NCBI GenBank assembly: GCA_039805565.1
Contig: JBDLTZ010000214.1
Coordinates: forward strand, 1-64,000
Direction: 5' to 3'
From: CALJIC01 sp039805565
GTDB lineage: Bacteria > Chloroflexota > Chloroflexia > Chloroflexales > Roseiflexaceae
Length of the DNA: 64,000 bases
Below the pieces are notes generated by a model that saw only the letters and a program-made list of their open reading frames with translations, made no database searches and was not told where the DNA came from. Below are positions 25,061 through 32,728 of this stretch, in pieces (positions within the stretch are counted from its first letter, which is position 1; every line of letters starts with the position of its first letter). The translations under genes were made by a program, and so were the position numbers.

Positions 25061-26020
25061 TCACACCTCGACCGCGGGCGTCTGCTCTGCCGCAAACGGC
25101 GTCCACGAGCCCGGAGGGCTCCAGCCCCCGAATAGGTCCGGCTGGACGAGTTCGGCGAGCAGCTCGAGGCTCTCCACAACACGCGGGCCGGGCCGGCTGA
25201 AGTACGCGTTCCCGTCCGCGATGAACACTCGCCCGCGACGCACCGCCGGAAGTGCTCCCCACCCCGCCCGCCGCGGCAGCAGCTCGCGCGCCTCATCCAA
25301 GGCACGGGCCAGCTTCACGCCGCACGGCGCGACGACGATGACCTCGGGCGCGAAGGCGATCACATCGTCCCACGGCACGCGCCGCGAGGGCTTGCCAGGT
25401 GTACCAAGTCCCAGGCGGCCCCCGGCGATCTGGACCAGCTCAGGCATCCAATGCCCCGGTCCGAAGGCCGGGTCAAGCCATTCGAGGAAGGCTACCCGTG
25501 GCCGCTGCGTCACCGGCGCGGCCCGCTCCCTGACACGCTCGACACGCTCGCGCAGCTGCGCGGCGACGCGCTCGGCACGCGGCCGCACGCCCGTGGCCTC
25601 CCCCACCGCCTCGATTGTCGCAAGCACATCGGCCAGCGTACGCGGCTCGAGCGAGATCACAAGCGGCGCCACTCCGCCGTATGTCGACGTCACGTCGCGG
25701 GCGGCAAGCTGCACCGCACCGGACTCGACGGCGCACACCGCACAGAGGGCCTGCGTCAGGATGATGTCGGGGCGCAGCTCGGCCAGTAGGTCGCGGTCGA
25801 GCTCGTAGAGACTGAGGCCATCGCGCAGCTGCCGGCTGACGCGGTGGTCGATATCGTCCGAGGACCAGTCGCTCAGGTCCAACACGCTGCGCGTCACGGC
25901 CGGGAGGGCCCGCGCTCGTGCAGGGTAGTCGCACTCGTGGGTGACGCCGACGAGAGCCTCCTCGAGACCCAGGGCGCAGACGATCTCGGTCGCGCTTGGG
26001 AGCAGAGAGACAATACGCAT
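25061..26020 (-). CDS. Cobalamin/metal-chelate ABC transporter substrate-binding-like protein (BtuF fold)
   Basis: A 319-residue protein of the BtuF/FecB-like two-lobed family: MRIVSLLPSATEIVCALGLEEALVGVTHECDYP at the N-terminus, DIILTQALCAVCAVE in the first lobe and FAPEVIVVAPCGV, GRVFIADGNAYFSRPGPRVVESLELLAEL in the second. It has no signal peptide or lipobox, so it is one of the cytosolic members often named cobalamin-binding proteins, not a classical periplasmic receptor. No permease or ATPase lies beside it. Expressed from a good extended -10 element in the divergent gap before the multicopper oxidase. Confidence 0.88.
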   Translation of the reverse strand: MRIVSLLPSATEIVCALGLEEALVGVTHECDYPARARALPAVTRSVLDLSDWSSDDIDHRVSRQLRDGLSLYELDRDLLAELRPDIILTQALCAVCAVESGAVQLAARDVTSTYGGVAPLVISLEPRTLADVLATIEAVGEATGVRPRAERVAAQLRERVERVRERAAPVTQRPRVAFLEWLDPAFGPGHWMPELVQIAGGRLGLGTPGKPSRRVPWDDVIAFAPEVIVVAPCGVKLARALDEARELLPRRAGWGALPAVRRGRVFIADGNAYFSRPGPRVVESLELLAELVQPDLFGGWSPPGSWTPFAAEQTPAVEV

Positions 26021-26049
26021 CGTACCCTCCCCACGTGGCTGTCCCCCAT

Positions 26050-26060
26050 ATTATAGCACA
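26050..26060 (-). promoter_or_regulatory. Extended -10 promoter element for the BtuF-like gene
   Basis: The minus strand reads TGTGCTATAAT with a perfect TATAAT hexamer (26055-26050), 30 bases before the ATG. This is the best match to the shared TGTGCTAYAMT element. Confidence 0.65.
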
Positions 26061-26150
26061 GCGAGTCTGCGCGGGGGTGCCCAATCTAGCCAGCGCTCGC
26101 CCGCCGCGGAGCCAAAAGAGTCTTTCACCCTGAGTTGCGCCACCACAACC

Positions 26151-26248
26151 AACAATTATTGTTCCTTCTCTCACAAAGAATACAGAACAGGCTACTATTC
26201 AGCCCGGCAGAAACAACATCTCATCTCACAAGAACAACATTTCGTTCT
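26151..26248 (+). promoter_or_regulatory. AT-rich leader with two dyads upstream of the multicopper oxidase
   Basis: AACAAT-T-ATTGTT (26151-26163) is a perfect 6-bp dyad, and AGAAC...GTTCT (26231-26235 / 26244-26248) a second. The stretch 26130-26270 is clearly less GC-rich than its surroundings. These look like regulator sites for a copper- or redox-responsive gene, but which regulator cannot be told. No gene lies between 26021 and 26276. Confidence 0.35.
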
Positions 26249-26276
26249 CTCTGGCAGGAAGGATACCAGCTTCATC

Positions 26277-27368
26277 ATGAGCAGCAGCAACCCTGAGAAC
26301 AAGCGCGTCACGCGCCGTGGCTTTATCAAGGGCGCCTCGCTGGGCGTCGGCGTCCCAGTGGTCGGCAGCCTTCTGGCAGCCTGCACCGCGGGCCAGCAGG
26401 CCCTCAACCCGGCGGGCGGCCCCGCAATCGCGCAGCCCAACACCCAGGGCGAGCACACCGAGAACCAGGAGCACACCACCACCGCTCCCGGCGCGCTGAG
26501 CGTCGACGAGATGGACAAGATGCACGAGGAGGGGGTCAACCTCTTCGTCACGGGTGTCGAGACACCGCGCGGCAACCAGCCGTTCGAGCCGGTGATGGAC
26601 GGCGAGGTCAAGGTCTTCAACCTGACCTGCAGCGAGGTGGACTGGGAGGTCACTCCGGGCAAGACCACCAAGGCCTGGGTCTACAACGGTACCATGCCCG
26701 GCCCGATGATCCGCGTCACCCAGGGCGACACGATTCGCCTGGTGGTGAAGAACGAGCTGCCCGAGAGCACCGCGATCCACCCGCACGGTGTGATGGTGCC
26801 GAACAACATGGACGGCGTGCCCTTCGTCACCCAGAAGCCGATCAAGCCGGGCGAGACCTTCACCTACGAGTTCGTCGCCAAGAACCCCGGCTCGCACATG
26901 TACCACTCGCACCACAACTCGACGAAGCAGGTGGGCAAGGGTCTGCTCGGCGCACTGATCATCGAGCCGAAGGACAAGTCCGCCGACCCGGCCTACGACC
27001 TGGACTACACCATCATCCTGAACGATCAGAACGGTGGCTTCACGGTCAACGGCAAGGGCTTCCCGGCCACCGAGAAGTTCGTGGCGAAGCTGGGCCAGAA
27101 GGTCCGCATCCGGTACATGAACGAGGGCCTGATGATCCACCCGATGCACCTGCACGGCCTGCCGCAGCTGGTCTTCGCGCGGGACGGCTGGAACCTGCCG
27201 CAGCCCTACATGTGCGACACGGTCAACGTGGCTCCGGGCGAGCGCTGGGATGTGATCGTGGACTGCACCGAGCCGGGTGTGTGGGCCTTCCACTGCCACG
27301 TGCTCTCGCACGCCGAGAGCGACCACGGCATGTTCGGTATGGTGACGGCGCTGATCATCCAGGCGTAA
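26277..27368 (+). CDS. Tat-exported two-domain multicopper oxidase / copper nitrite reductase-like protein
   Basis: A 363-residue exported cupredoxin protein. The start at 26277 gives a signal sequence with twin arginines (RRGFIKGASLGVGVPVVG) and a lipobox-like LAAC, suggesting Tat export followed by lipid anchoring. Two cupredoxin domains follow. Copper ligands are visible in HPHG (first domain), MYHSHHNS, HPMHLHG and the C-terminal HCHVLSHAESDHGM. The last motif has a longer gap between the third His and the Met than the usual HCHxxxHxxxGM. The set allows a type 1 site and a trinuclear or type 2 centre, so oxidase (laccase-like) or nitrite reductase activity cannot be separated by eye. It stands alone. 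Confidence 0.85.
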   Translation: MSSSNPENKRVTRRGFIKGASLGVGVPVVGSLLAACTAGQQALNPAGGPAIAQPNTQGEHTENQEHTTTAPGALSVDEMDKMHEEGVNLFVTGVETPRGNQPFEPVMDGEVKVFNLTCSEVDWEVTPGKTTKAWVYNGTMPGPMIRVTQGDTIRLVVKNELPESTAIHPHGVMVPNNMDGVPFVTQKPIKPGETFTYEFVAKNPGSHMYHSHHNSTKQVGKGLLGALIIEPKDKSADPAYDLDYTIILNDQNGGFTVNGKGFPATEKFVAKLGQKVRIRYMNEGLMIHPMHLHGLPQLVFARDGWNLPQPYMCDTVNVAPGERWDVIVDCTEPGVWAFHCHVLSHAESDHGMFGMVTALIIQA

Positions 27369-27714
27369 GCTCCGCCAACACGGACCTGAGACATACGTCG
27401 TAAGGTTCGAGACAGGTGAGACAACGACACCTCCGGGTGTAGCAGGGGTTGACCTCCCAAGCTACTCGCGGAGGTTTCGTCATGCTCTACGCTCCACAGC
27501 AGCCTGCCGACTCAGCTCGCTGGCCCGGCTGCTCGAACCACCGCGCGATGCCTGGCTGCGGTGGGGCGGTCATCACACAGGAAAGCGGAGCCGCGAGGTC
27601 GCAGCTCCGCTCTACCGCTCTACCGCTTGCGGGCGGCCCAGCCGCCTCTTGTGCGCTTACCACGGACGCCGCTCGTGCACCGGAGTGACTCGCGTGTGTG
27701 GCGCTCCTCGGCCG
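27369..27714. other. Convergent gap with terminator-like hairpins, no gene
   Basis: ACCTCC (27452-27457) pairs with GGAGGT (27470-27475), followed by TTTCG, and would serve the multicopper oxidase. AGCGGAGC (27584-27591) pairs with GCTCCGCT (27604-27611) and may serve either strand. Short open frames here lack start signals and protein-like text. No other structure seen. Confidence 0.5.
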
Positions 27715-29409
27715 CTACGGAAGCGGCGAGCCGTTCGTCAGCGTCACGAAGGCGACCGCCGAGTGGTAGGCGCCGAACGGCCGGCGCTTGCCCACCAGCG
27801 TCACGTATGCAGGCGACTGCCAGCGGGTGTAGGCGAGCTCCCACATCGGGTGGACGCTCGCGCTCGCCCCCGTGGCCCACGGCCAGGCCGCTGGGTTCAG
27901 CACGTATGGGGCCACGTAGTCCACCGCCAGCTTCAGCCGCCCGTAGCTCCACAGGTCGATCCCGCGGCGCTGCGCGATCACGGCGACGGCCAGCTTGTAG
28001 TCCAGCGCCTCCTGGGTATAGTTGATGCCGGACGTTCCGCGCCGCACCTCCTCGGGGATGCTGCCGTCCGCGGAGATCAGGTCCACGTCCGACTTCCACT
28101 TGGCGATCGCGGCGCTGAACCCGGCCTGGTCGCCGATGTAATCGGTCACGGCGACGCGCATGAAGGTCCCCGCGTCACCCCAGTTGTTGCTGCGCTGCGA
28201 GGCCGTGGGCAGGATAACGGACCGCAGCCACCCCTTGAACGCATGGTCGTCTGCGGCCGAGAACGCACCCGAGGTCTTGATCAGGTCGGCGGCAAAGACA
28301 AACCCCGGCGCCACGCGCCCGATGATGAGCGATGTCTGGCACGCGCCGCTCAGGGGGCAGGTGTTCTGCGTCGTCTTAGTCGTGTTGACCCAGGCCATAA
28401 TGAACTCGCGCGCTTTCTGGGCGTAGCGCACGTCTCCGGTGACACCGTAGGCCAGGGCGAGGCTGTAGGCGGTCGTGGTGTCATCCACGAACGGTCCGTC
28501 GGTCCCAGGGATGTCCAGTGACTCCATCGGGGAGGGCGAGCTGCCAAGCTTGTTGTTGGCGTAGCTGACCACCTGACTCACAGCAGAGCGGTACGGCTCG
28601 CCAAGGGTGGCGCGCTGGCGCAGCTCAGCGCCGTTCGTCATGTAGCCGAGACCAGTCATAGTAACGGGCGCGCTGACGGGGGCCTGTGTCGGCGTCGGAG
28701 CCGGAGCCTGTGTCGGCGCCGGGGCCGGGGCCTGTGTCGGCGCCGGGGCCTGTGTCGGCGCCGGAGCGGGAGCCTGTGTCGGCGCCGGGGCCGCAGTGTC
28801 GCCGACCGTCACCACCAGCACCGGGCGGCGCTCAGGCGTGTCATTCTCCCGCGACGCATACCCAACGGTGTTCGTGTTCGTGCCCGGCATCTTCAGTGCG
28901 AAGTTGTAGCTGCCATTCCCTGAGATTGCCCGGGTCACATCGAGCTCCACGACCGTATTCGGAGCGACGGCCCCGAGCGCGGCGAGCTGCGGACCATCGA
29001 TCGCCGGCCTGGTGTTCCACGTCACGCTCTCGCTCCAGCTCGTGTTGGTGATGCCGTAGAGCGCCCCACCCGACGTCGAGTCGTTGGTGACGAACAGGCG
29101 CAGCCGGGCAGAGGTGACGGTCGTGCCCGCGGGGATGCCGTCCACCTTGAACCGGAGGTACGACTCGCGCGCCCGTGCTCCGGCCACCGCCGTGAACGCC
29201 GAGCGGTTGCCGAACGGCTGGTCTGGCGAGGCGACAGTGACGTAGGTATCGGCCTGCGGTGCGACAATGAGCGTGCCTGCGGCGCGCATCGGGTGCGGTA
29301 CCAGTGTGCTGAGCAGCGCTGCTGCCGTGCAGATCAGCATGACGAGATATCGCAGGCGTACCAACGGACTCCCGCCCGCCAGCGCAGCACGGTACGAATG
29401 TGAAGACAC
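27715..29409 (-). CDS. Secreted alginate-lyase-family enzyme with N-terminal DNRLRE-type domain
   Basis: A 564-residue secreted protein. A signal peptide (residues 1-43, core LVMLICTAAALLSTLV) is followed by a beta-rich DNRLRE-type domain (about 48-200: QADTYVTVASPDQPFGNRSAF, SYLRFKVDGIPAGTTVTSARLRLFV, VTRAISGNGSYNFAL). A linker of Ala-Pro-Thr-Gln repeats (about 208-245) leads to an alpha-toroid domain of the alginate lyase (PL5-like) family, with SNNWGDAGTFMRVAV and NYTQEALDYKLAVAV as likely active-site strips. It would cleave an extracellular polyuronate or related polysaccharide. The repeat linker is encoded by GC-rich 12- to 18-base tandem repeats, so copy number may vary. Confidence 0.82.
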   Translation of the reverse strand: MSSHSYRAALAGGSPLVRLRYLVMLICTAAALLSTLVPHPMRAAGTLIVAPQADTYVTVASPDQPFGNRSAFTAVAGARARESYLRFKVDGIPAGTTVTSARLRLFVTNDSTSGGALYGITNTSWSESVTWNTRPAIDGPQLAALGAVAPNTVVELDVTRAISGNGSYNFALKMPGTNTNTVGYASRENDTPERRPVLVVTVGDTAAPAPTQAPAPAPTQAPAPTQAPAPAPTQAPAPTPTQAPVSAPVTMTGLGYMTNGAELRQRATLGEPYRSAVSQVVSYANNKLGSSPSPMESLDIPGTDGPFVDDTTTAYSLALAYGVTGDVRYAQKAREFIMAWVNTTKTTQNTCPLSGACQTSLIIGRVAPGFVFAADLIKTSGAFSAADDHAFKGWLRSVILPTASQRSNNWGDAGTFMRVAVTDYIGDQAGFSAAIAKWKSDVDLISADGSIPEEVRRGTSGINYTQEALDYKLAVAVIAQRRGIDLWSYGRLKLAVDYVAPYVLNPAAWPWATGASASVHPMWELAYTRWQSPAYVTLVGKRRPFGAYHSAVAFVTLTNGSPLP

Positions 29410-29775
29410 AAGTGCTCCTTCCGAGTGTGGGGTTTACCCGGCTATCACGTGCGGCGCCGGCACAAGCCGGCGCTTTAACGTACTCTTAACCACTCGTAAA
29501 CTATCACACAGGAGCAGGTCCTGACTACGGCTCGGTATTCATCAAGTGTTCAACATGGTGCGGAGTGCCACGGCGGCGGCGAGGCGGCTAACGACCGCTT
29601 CAGCAGGCTGGAGGGGGAGCGTAGCACCGGGGATATGTGCCAGCTTACTTGCCGCTGTGTGCCACAGCACAGAGGCACCGGCGGCGAGGCCCCGGGATCT
29701 CCCGGGGCCTCGGCCCAACTGAACGTAGGGCCACGGGCTGCGTGTCAGCGGCTTGGCCACCCCTCAGATACCAAC
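29410..29775. other. Gap without a gene; perfect GC palindrome
   Basis: Holds a perfect 26-base palindrome (29686-29711, arms GAGGCCCCGGGA and TCCCGGGGCCTC) that would form a very stable hairpin upstream of the threonine promoter. The rest (29410-29680) has lower coding potential in every frame and no identified signal. Confidence 0.55.
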
Positions 29776-29804
29776 TTGACAGGTCCAGCCGCAGCCGCTA
29801 TAGT
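29776..29804 (+). promoter_or_regulatory. Consensus sigma-70 promoter of the threonine synthase leader
   Basis: Perfect TTGACA at 29776-29781, exactly 17 bases of spacer, TATAGT at 29799-29804. Transcription would start near 29811, about 24 bases before the leader peptide ATG and 185 bases before threonine synthase, leaving room for an attenuator. Confidence 0.85.
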
Positions 29805-29834
29805 AGCCGCGCGAACAGACACGTGAGAAGAACT

Positions 29835-29930
29835 ATGCCGCCGCACAAGAACGGCACGACGACCACCACTACCAAGGCCCTGGCGACGATCGCCGGGGCA
29901 ATTGAGCGTGGGAGGAGCCCTGGTCGTTGA
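29835..29930 (+). CDS. Threonine-rich leader peptide (attenuation peptide) of threonine synthase
   Basis: A 31-codon ORF that begins MPPHKNG and then has six consecutive Thr codons (ACG ACG ACC ACC ACT ACC, 29856-29873), with a seventh Thr and two Ile codons shortly after and TGA at 29928-29930. AGAAG lies four bases before the ATG. It sits between a consensus promoter and an intrinsic terminator directly in front of threonine synthase, the layout of the classical thr operon leader in enterobacteria, in which ribosome stalling at Thr codons prevents termination. The chance of six adjacent Thr codons here being accidental is low. Function is inferred from position and sequence; translation has not been shown. 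Confidence 0.82.
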   Translation: MPPHKNGTTTTTTKALATIAGAIERGRSPGR

Positions 29931-29984
29931 AGATCCTGGCGCGACGCACGTCCCCTCCTGCAAAGGAAGGGGGCGTTTTCATTT
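29877..29984 (+). promoter_or_regulatory. Candidate transcription attenuator of threonine synthase
   Basis: Three competing elements follow the Thr codons. Hairpin A pairs GCCCTGGCGA (29877-29886) with TCGCCGGGGC (29890-29899), 10 bp, starting one codon after the Thr run. GGGAGGAG (29910-29917) can pair with CCCCTCCT (29952-29959) with one mismatch and one wobble: candidate antiterminator. The terminator stem pairs 29948-29959 with 29964-29976, with one bulged A and a GCAA loop, and runs into TTTTCATTT. A ribosome that reaches the stop codon would cover 29910-29917 and leave the terminator free to form. A ribosome stalled at the Thr codons would melt hairpin A and leave 29910-29917 free. Confidence 0.75.
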
Positions 29985-29995
29985 CTGGAGGGACG

Positions 29996-31036
29996 ATGCT
30001 GCTGGATCGCTACCGGACACTGCTGCCCGTCACGGAGCAGACACCTATGCTCACCCTCGGCGAGGGCAATACGCCGCTCATCGCGGTGCCGCGCCTGGCC
30101 GCCGACATCGGTGTGCGCGAGCTGTACCTGAAGTTCGAGGGGATGAATCCTACCGGGTCCTTCAAAGATCGCGGGATGGTCGTGGCCGTCGCCAAGGCGC
30201 TCGAGGCCGGCGCCCGCTCGGTGATCTGCGCCTCCACCGGCAACACCTCCGCCAGCGCCGCCGCCTACGCCGCCCACGCAGGGATCGAGGCGATCGTGGT
30301 GGTGCCCGCCGGCAAGATCGCGCTCGGCAAGCTCGCCCAAGCGCTGATGTACGGCGCCCGCCTGCTGGTGATCGAGGGCAACTTCGACGCGGCCCTCAAC
30401 ATCGTGCGTGAGCTCTCCGACAAATACCCCGTCACGCTGGTGAACTCGGTCAACCAGGACCGCATCGAGGGCCAGGCCACCGCCGCCTATGAGATCGTAG
30501 ACACGCTCGGCGCCCCCCCCGACGCCCTCTGCCTCCCGGTGGGCAACGCCGGCAACATCACCGCCTACTGGCGCGGCTTCACCCGCTACCAGGCGGCCGG
30601 CAAGGCGGACCGCACGCCGCGCATGCTCGGCTTCCAGGCCGCCGGGTCCGCCCCGATCGTTCTGGGTCACCCGGTCGAGCACCCCGAGACCCTGGCCACC
30701 GCGATCCGCATCGGCAACCCCGCCAGCTGGTGCTACGCCCTCGACGCGCGCGACCAGTCCGGCGGGCTGATCGACGCCGTCACCGACTCGCAGATCGTGG
30801 CCGCCTGGCGCGACATGGCCCGCCTCGAGGGGGTGTTCTGCGAGCCCGCGTCCTCGGCAGGCGTGGCCGGGCTGCGGATGCTGGTGGAGCAGGGGCGCGC
30901 CGAGCGCGACGCCCGCTACGTCGCGGTGGTCACGGGCCACGGCCTGAAGGACCCCGGCCTGGCAGTAGAGCAGTTCGCTGCCCCGGCGCCTGTGGCTGCC
31001 GAGATGGGGGCGATCCTGAAGTGGCTGGGGTGGTAG
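29996..31036 (+). CDS. thrC: Threonine synthase
   Basis: A 346-residue PLP enzyme that converts O-phosphohomoserine to threonine. The start at 29996 follows GGAGG by four bases; the longer frame would include the terminator. Features: LTLGEGNTPLI at the N-terminus, YLKFEGMNPTGSFKDRG with the PLP lysine at K57, CASTGNTSASAAAYAA, LPVGNAGNITAYWRGF (phosphate-binding loop) and VFCEPASSAGVAGL. Length matches the short bacterial/archaeal class. It lies directly behind the candidate attenuator, and aspartate kinase follows 216 bases downstream on the same strand, so two steps of the threonine pathway are adjacent. Confidence 0.95.
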   Translation: MLLDRYRTLLPVTEQTPMLTLGEGNTPLIAVPRLAADIGVRELYLKFEGMNPTGSFKDRGMVVAVAKALEAGARSVICASTGNTSASAAAYAAHAGIEAIVVVPAGKIALGKLAQALMYGARLLVIEGNFDAALNIVRELSDKYPVTLVNSVNQDRIEGQATAAYEIVDTLGAPPDALCLPVGNAGNITAYWRGFTRYQAAGKADRTPRMLGFQAAGSAPIVLGHPVEHPETLATAIRIGNPASWCYALDARDQSGGLIDAVTDSQIVAAWRDMARLEGVFCEPASSAGVAGLRMLVEQGRAERDARYVAVVTGHGLKDPGLAVEQFAAPAPVAAEMGAILKWLGW

Positions 31037-31044
31037 GCAGGAGC

Positions 31045-31121
31045 GAGTGCTGAGTGCTGAGTGTTGAGTGCTGAGTGTTGAGTGTTGAGTGTTGAGTGCT
31101 GAGTGTTGAGTGCTGAGTGCT
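31045..31121. repeat. Eleven-unit heptamer array between thrC and aspartate kinase
   Basis: Eleven perfect-register units of GAGTGCT or GAGTGTT, that is the reverse complement of the AGCACTC unit seen elsewhere. A short hairpin GGGGC-GCA-GCCCC (31178-31190) follows. No gene lies between 31037 and 31252. Confidence 0.92.
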
Positions 31122-31252
31122 AGGGATACAACAGTCCTACGTCATCAGTACCCGCGCGTCAGCGCAGAGCGGGGTATGGGGCGCAGCCCCGAAGAAAACC
31201 CTCACCAATCCGGCAGGATTAACAGTAGCCGATAGTTAGAGCGAGTGCGATA

Positions 31253-32653
31253 ATGGGCCTTCTAGTTATGAAGTTCGGCGGCACGTCGGTGGGCGGGGCC
31301 GCAGCGATCGGGGCGCTGGCGGGCATCGTGCGCGACCAGCGCGACGCGTGGGGCAGCGCGGCAGTGGTGGTCTCGGCAATGAGCGGCGTGACCGACATGC
31401 TGATCCGCGGCGCCACGACGGCGGCAGCGGGTGACCGCGAGACGTACCCGACCCTGGCCCGACAGGCGCGCGAGAAGCACGCCGTGGCGCTGCGCGAGCT
31501 GGTGGGCGACACGGCGGACGCGGCCGAGGTGGGCGGGCAGATCGAGGCGCTGCTCGACGAGTTTGAGCTGCTGTGCCACAGCGTCGGCGTGCTGGGCGAA
31601 GTCTCCCCGCGCGCACTCGACGCCATCTCGGGCCTGGGCGAGCGCATGAGCGTGCGCCTGGTGGCGGCGGCGCTGCGGGCGCGCGGCCTGGACTCCGAGG
31701 CCATCGACGCCTCCGAAATTGTCGTGACCACGGCGGACTTCGGTGCCGCCGTGCCGGTTTACCCGCAGACCCGCGACCGCACCCGCGCGCGGCTGCTGCC
31801 GCTGATCGAGCGCGGCGCCGTGCCGGTGGTCACCGGGTTCATCGGTGCCACCGAGGGCGGCGCGCTCACCACGCTCGGGCGCGGCGGCTCGGACTACAGC
31901 GGCGCCATCGTGGGCGCGGCCCTGGATGCCGACGAGGTGGCGATCTACACCGACGTGGACGGCGTGATGACGACCGACCCGCGGCTGGTGCGCGAGGCGC
32001 GCATCATCGCGACCCTCTCGTACGCCGAGATGAGCGAGCTGGCGTACTTCGGCGCCAAGGTGCTGCACCCGCGTACGATCCGGCCAGTGGTGGAGCGCAA
32101 CATCCCGCTGCGCATCCGCAACACCTTCAACGCGCCCCACGAGGGCACGCTGGTGGTGCGCGAGGCCGAGGCGGGCGGCAAACCCGTCAAGGCAGTCACG
32201 TCGATCAAGCGCATGAGCATGATCACCGTAGAGGGGCGCGGCATGATCGGCGTGCCGGGTGTGGCCGCGCGCACCTTCGGCGCGGTCGCGGCCGCGGGGG
32301 CCAACGTGTTGATGATCTCACAGGCCTCCTCCGAGCAAAGCATCTGCTTCGTGGTGCCCACCGGCAACTCCGCGCAGGTGGTGCAGGCGCTCGAGGAGGG
32401 GCTCGGCGCCGAGATCGCCCGGCGCGACATCGACCGGATCTGGCCGCAGGACGACGTGGTGATTGTAACGGCGGTGGGCTCGGGGATGCGTGACACCCCC
32501 GGCGTGGCGGCCCAGGTCTTCGGGGCGCTGGCGGCGCGGCACATCAATGTGGTGGCGATCGCGCAGGGCTCATCGGAGTGCGCGATCAGCGTGGTGGTGG
32601 GCGGTGCGGACGCCGATGAGGCGGTGCGGGCCATCCACGATTTGACGCTCTGA
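31253..32653 (+). CDS. lysC: Aspartate kinase with ACT domains
   Basis: A 466-residue monofunctional aspartokinase catalysing the first step to Lys, Met and Thr. The kinase domain shows VMKFGGTSVGG (residues 5-15), ISGLGERMSVRLVAAAL, GFIGATEGGALTTLGRGGSDYSGAI and DVDGVMTTDPRLV. Two ACT domains occupy about 310-466 (MITVEGRGMIGVPGVAARTF, VIVTAVGSGMRDTPGVAAQVF), the sites of feedback inhibition by end products. ATG at 31253 is used; a second ATG five codons on (MKFGGT) is a possible start. Neighbouring thrC suggests regulation by threonine. No homoserine dehydrogenase domain is fused. Confidence 0.95.
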   Translation: MGLLVMKFGGTSVGGAAAIGALAGIVRDQRDAWGSAAVVVSAMSGVTDMLIRGATTAAAGDRETYPTLARQAREKHAVALRELVGDTADAAEVGGQIEALLDEFELLCHSVGVLGEVSPRALDAISGLGERMSVRLVAAALRARGLDSEAIDASEIVVTTADFGAAVPVYPQTRDRTRARLLPLIERGAVPVVTGFIGATEGGALTTLGRGGSDYSGAIVGAALDADEVAIYTDVDGVMTTDPRLVREARIIATLSYAEMSELAYFGAKVLHPRTIRPVVERNIPLRIRNTFNAPHEGTLVVREAEAGGKPVKAVTSIKRMSMITVEGRGMIGVPGVAARTFGAVAAAGANVLMISQASSEQSICFVVPTGNSAQVVQALEEGLGAEIARRDIDRIWPQDDVVIVTAVGSGMRDTPGVAAQVFGALAARHINVVAIAQGSSECAISVVVGGADADEAVRAIHDLTL

Positions 32654-32662
32654 CGAGGGTGC

Positions 32663-32689
32663 GCGAGGGGGGGACGTGCCCTCCCTCGC
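32663..32689 (+). terminator. GC hairpin after aspartate kinase
   Basis: GCGAGGGG/GGG pairs with GCC/CTCCCTCGC across a small loop, starting 10 bases past the stop codon; another member of the G-run palindromes. Confidence 0.5.
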
Positions 32690-32728
32690 CAACCACGGAC
32701 CCTCGCACCAGCACAGAAAGACACCTCA

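Noticed and set aside
25061..26020. Complete vitamin B12 transport operon and cobalamin riboswitch
   Set aside because: Only the binding-like protein is present, it lacks a signal peptide, and I found no riboswitch-like conserved boxes upstream.
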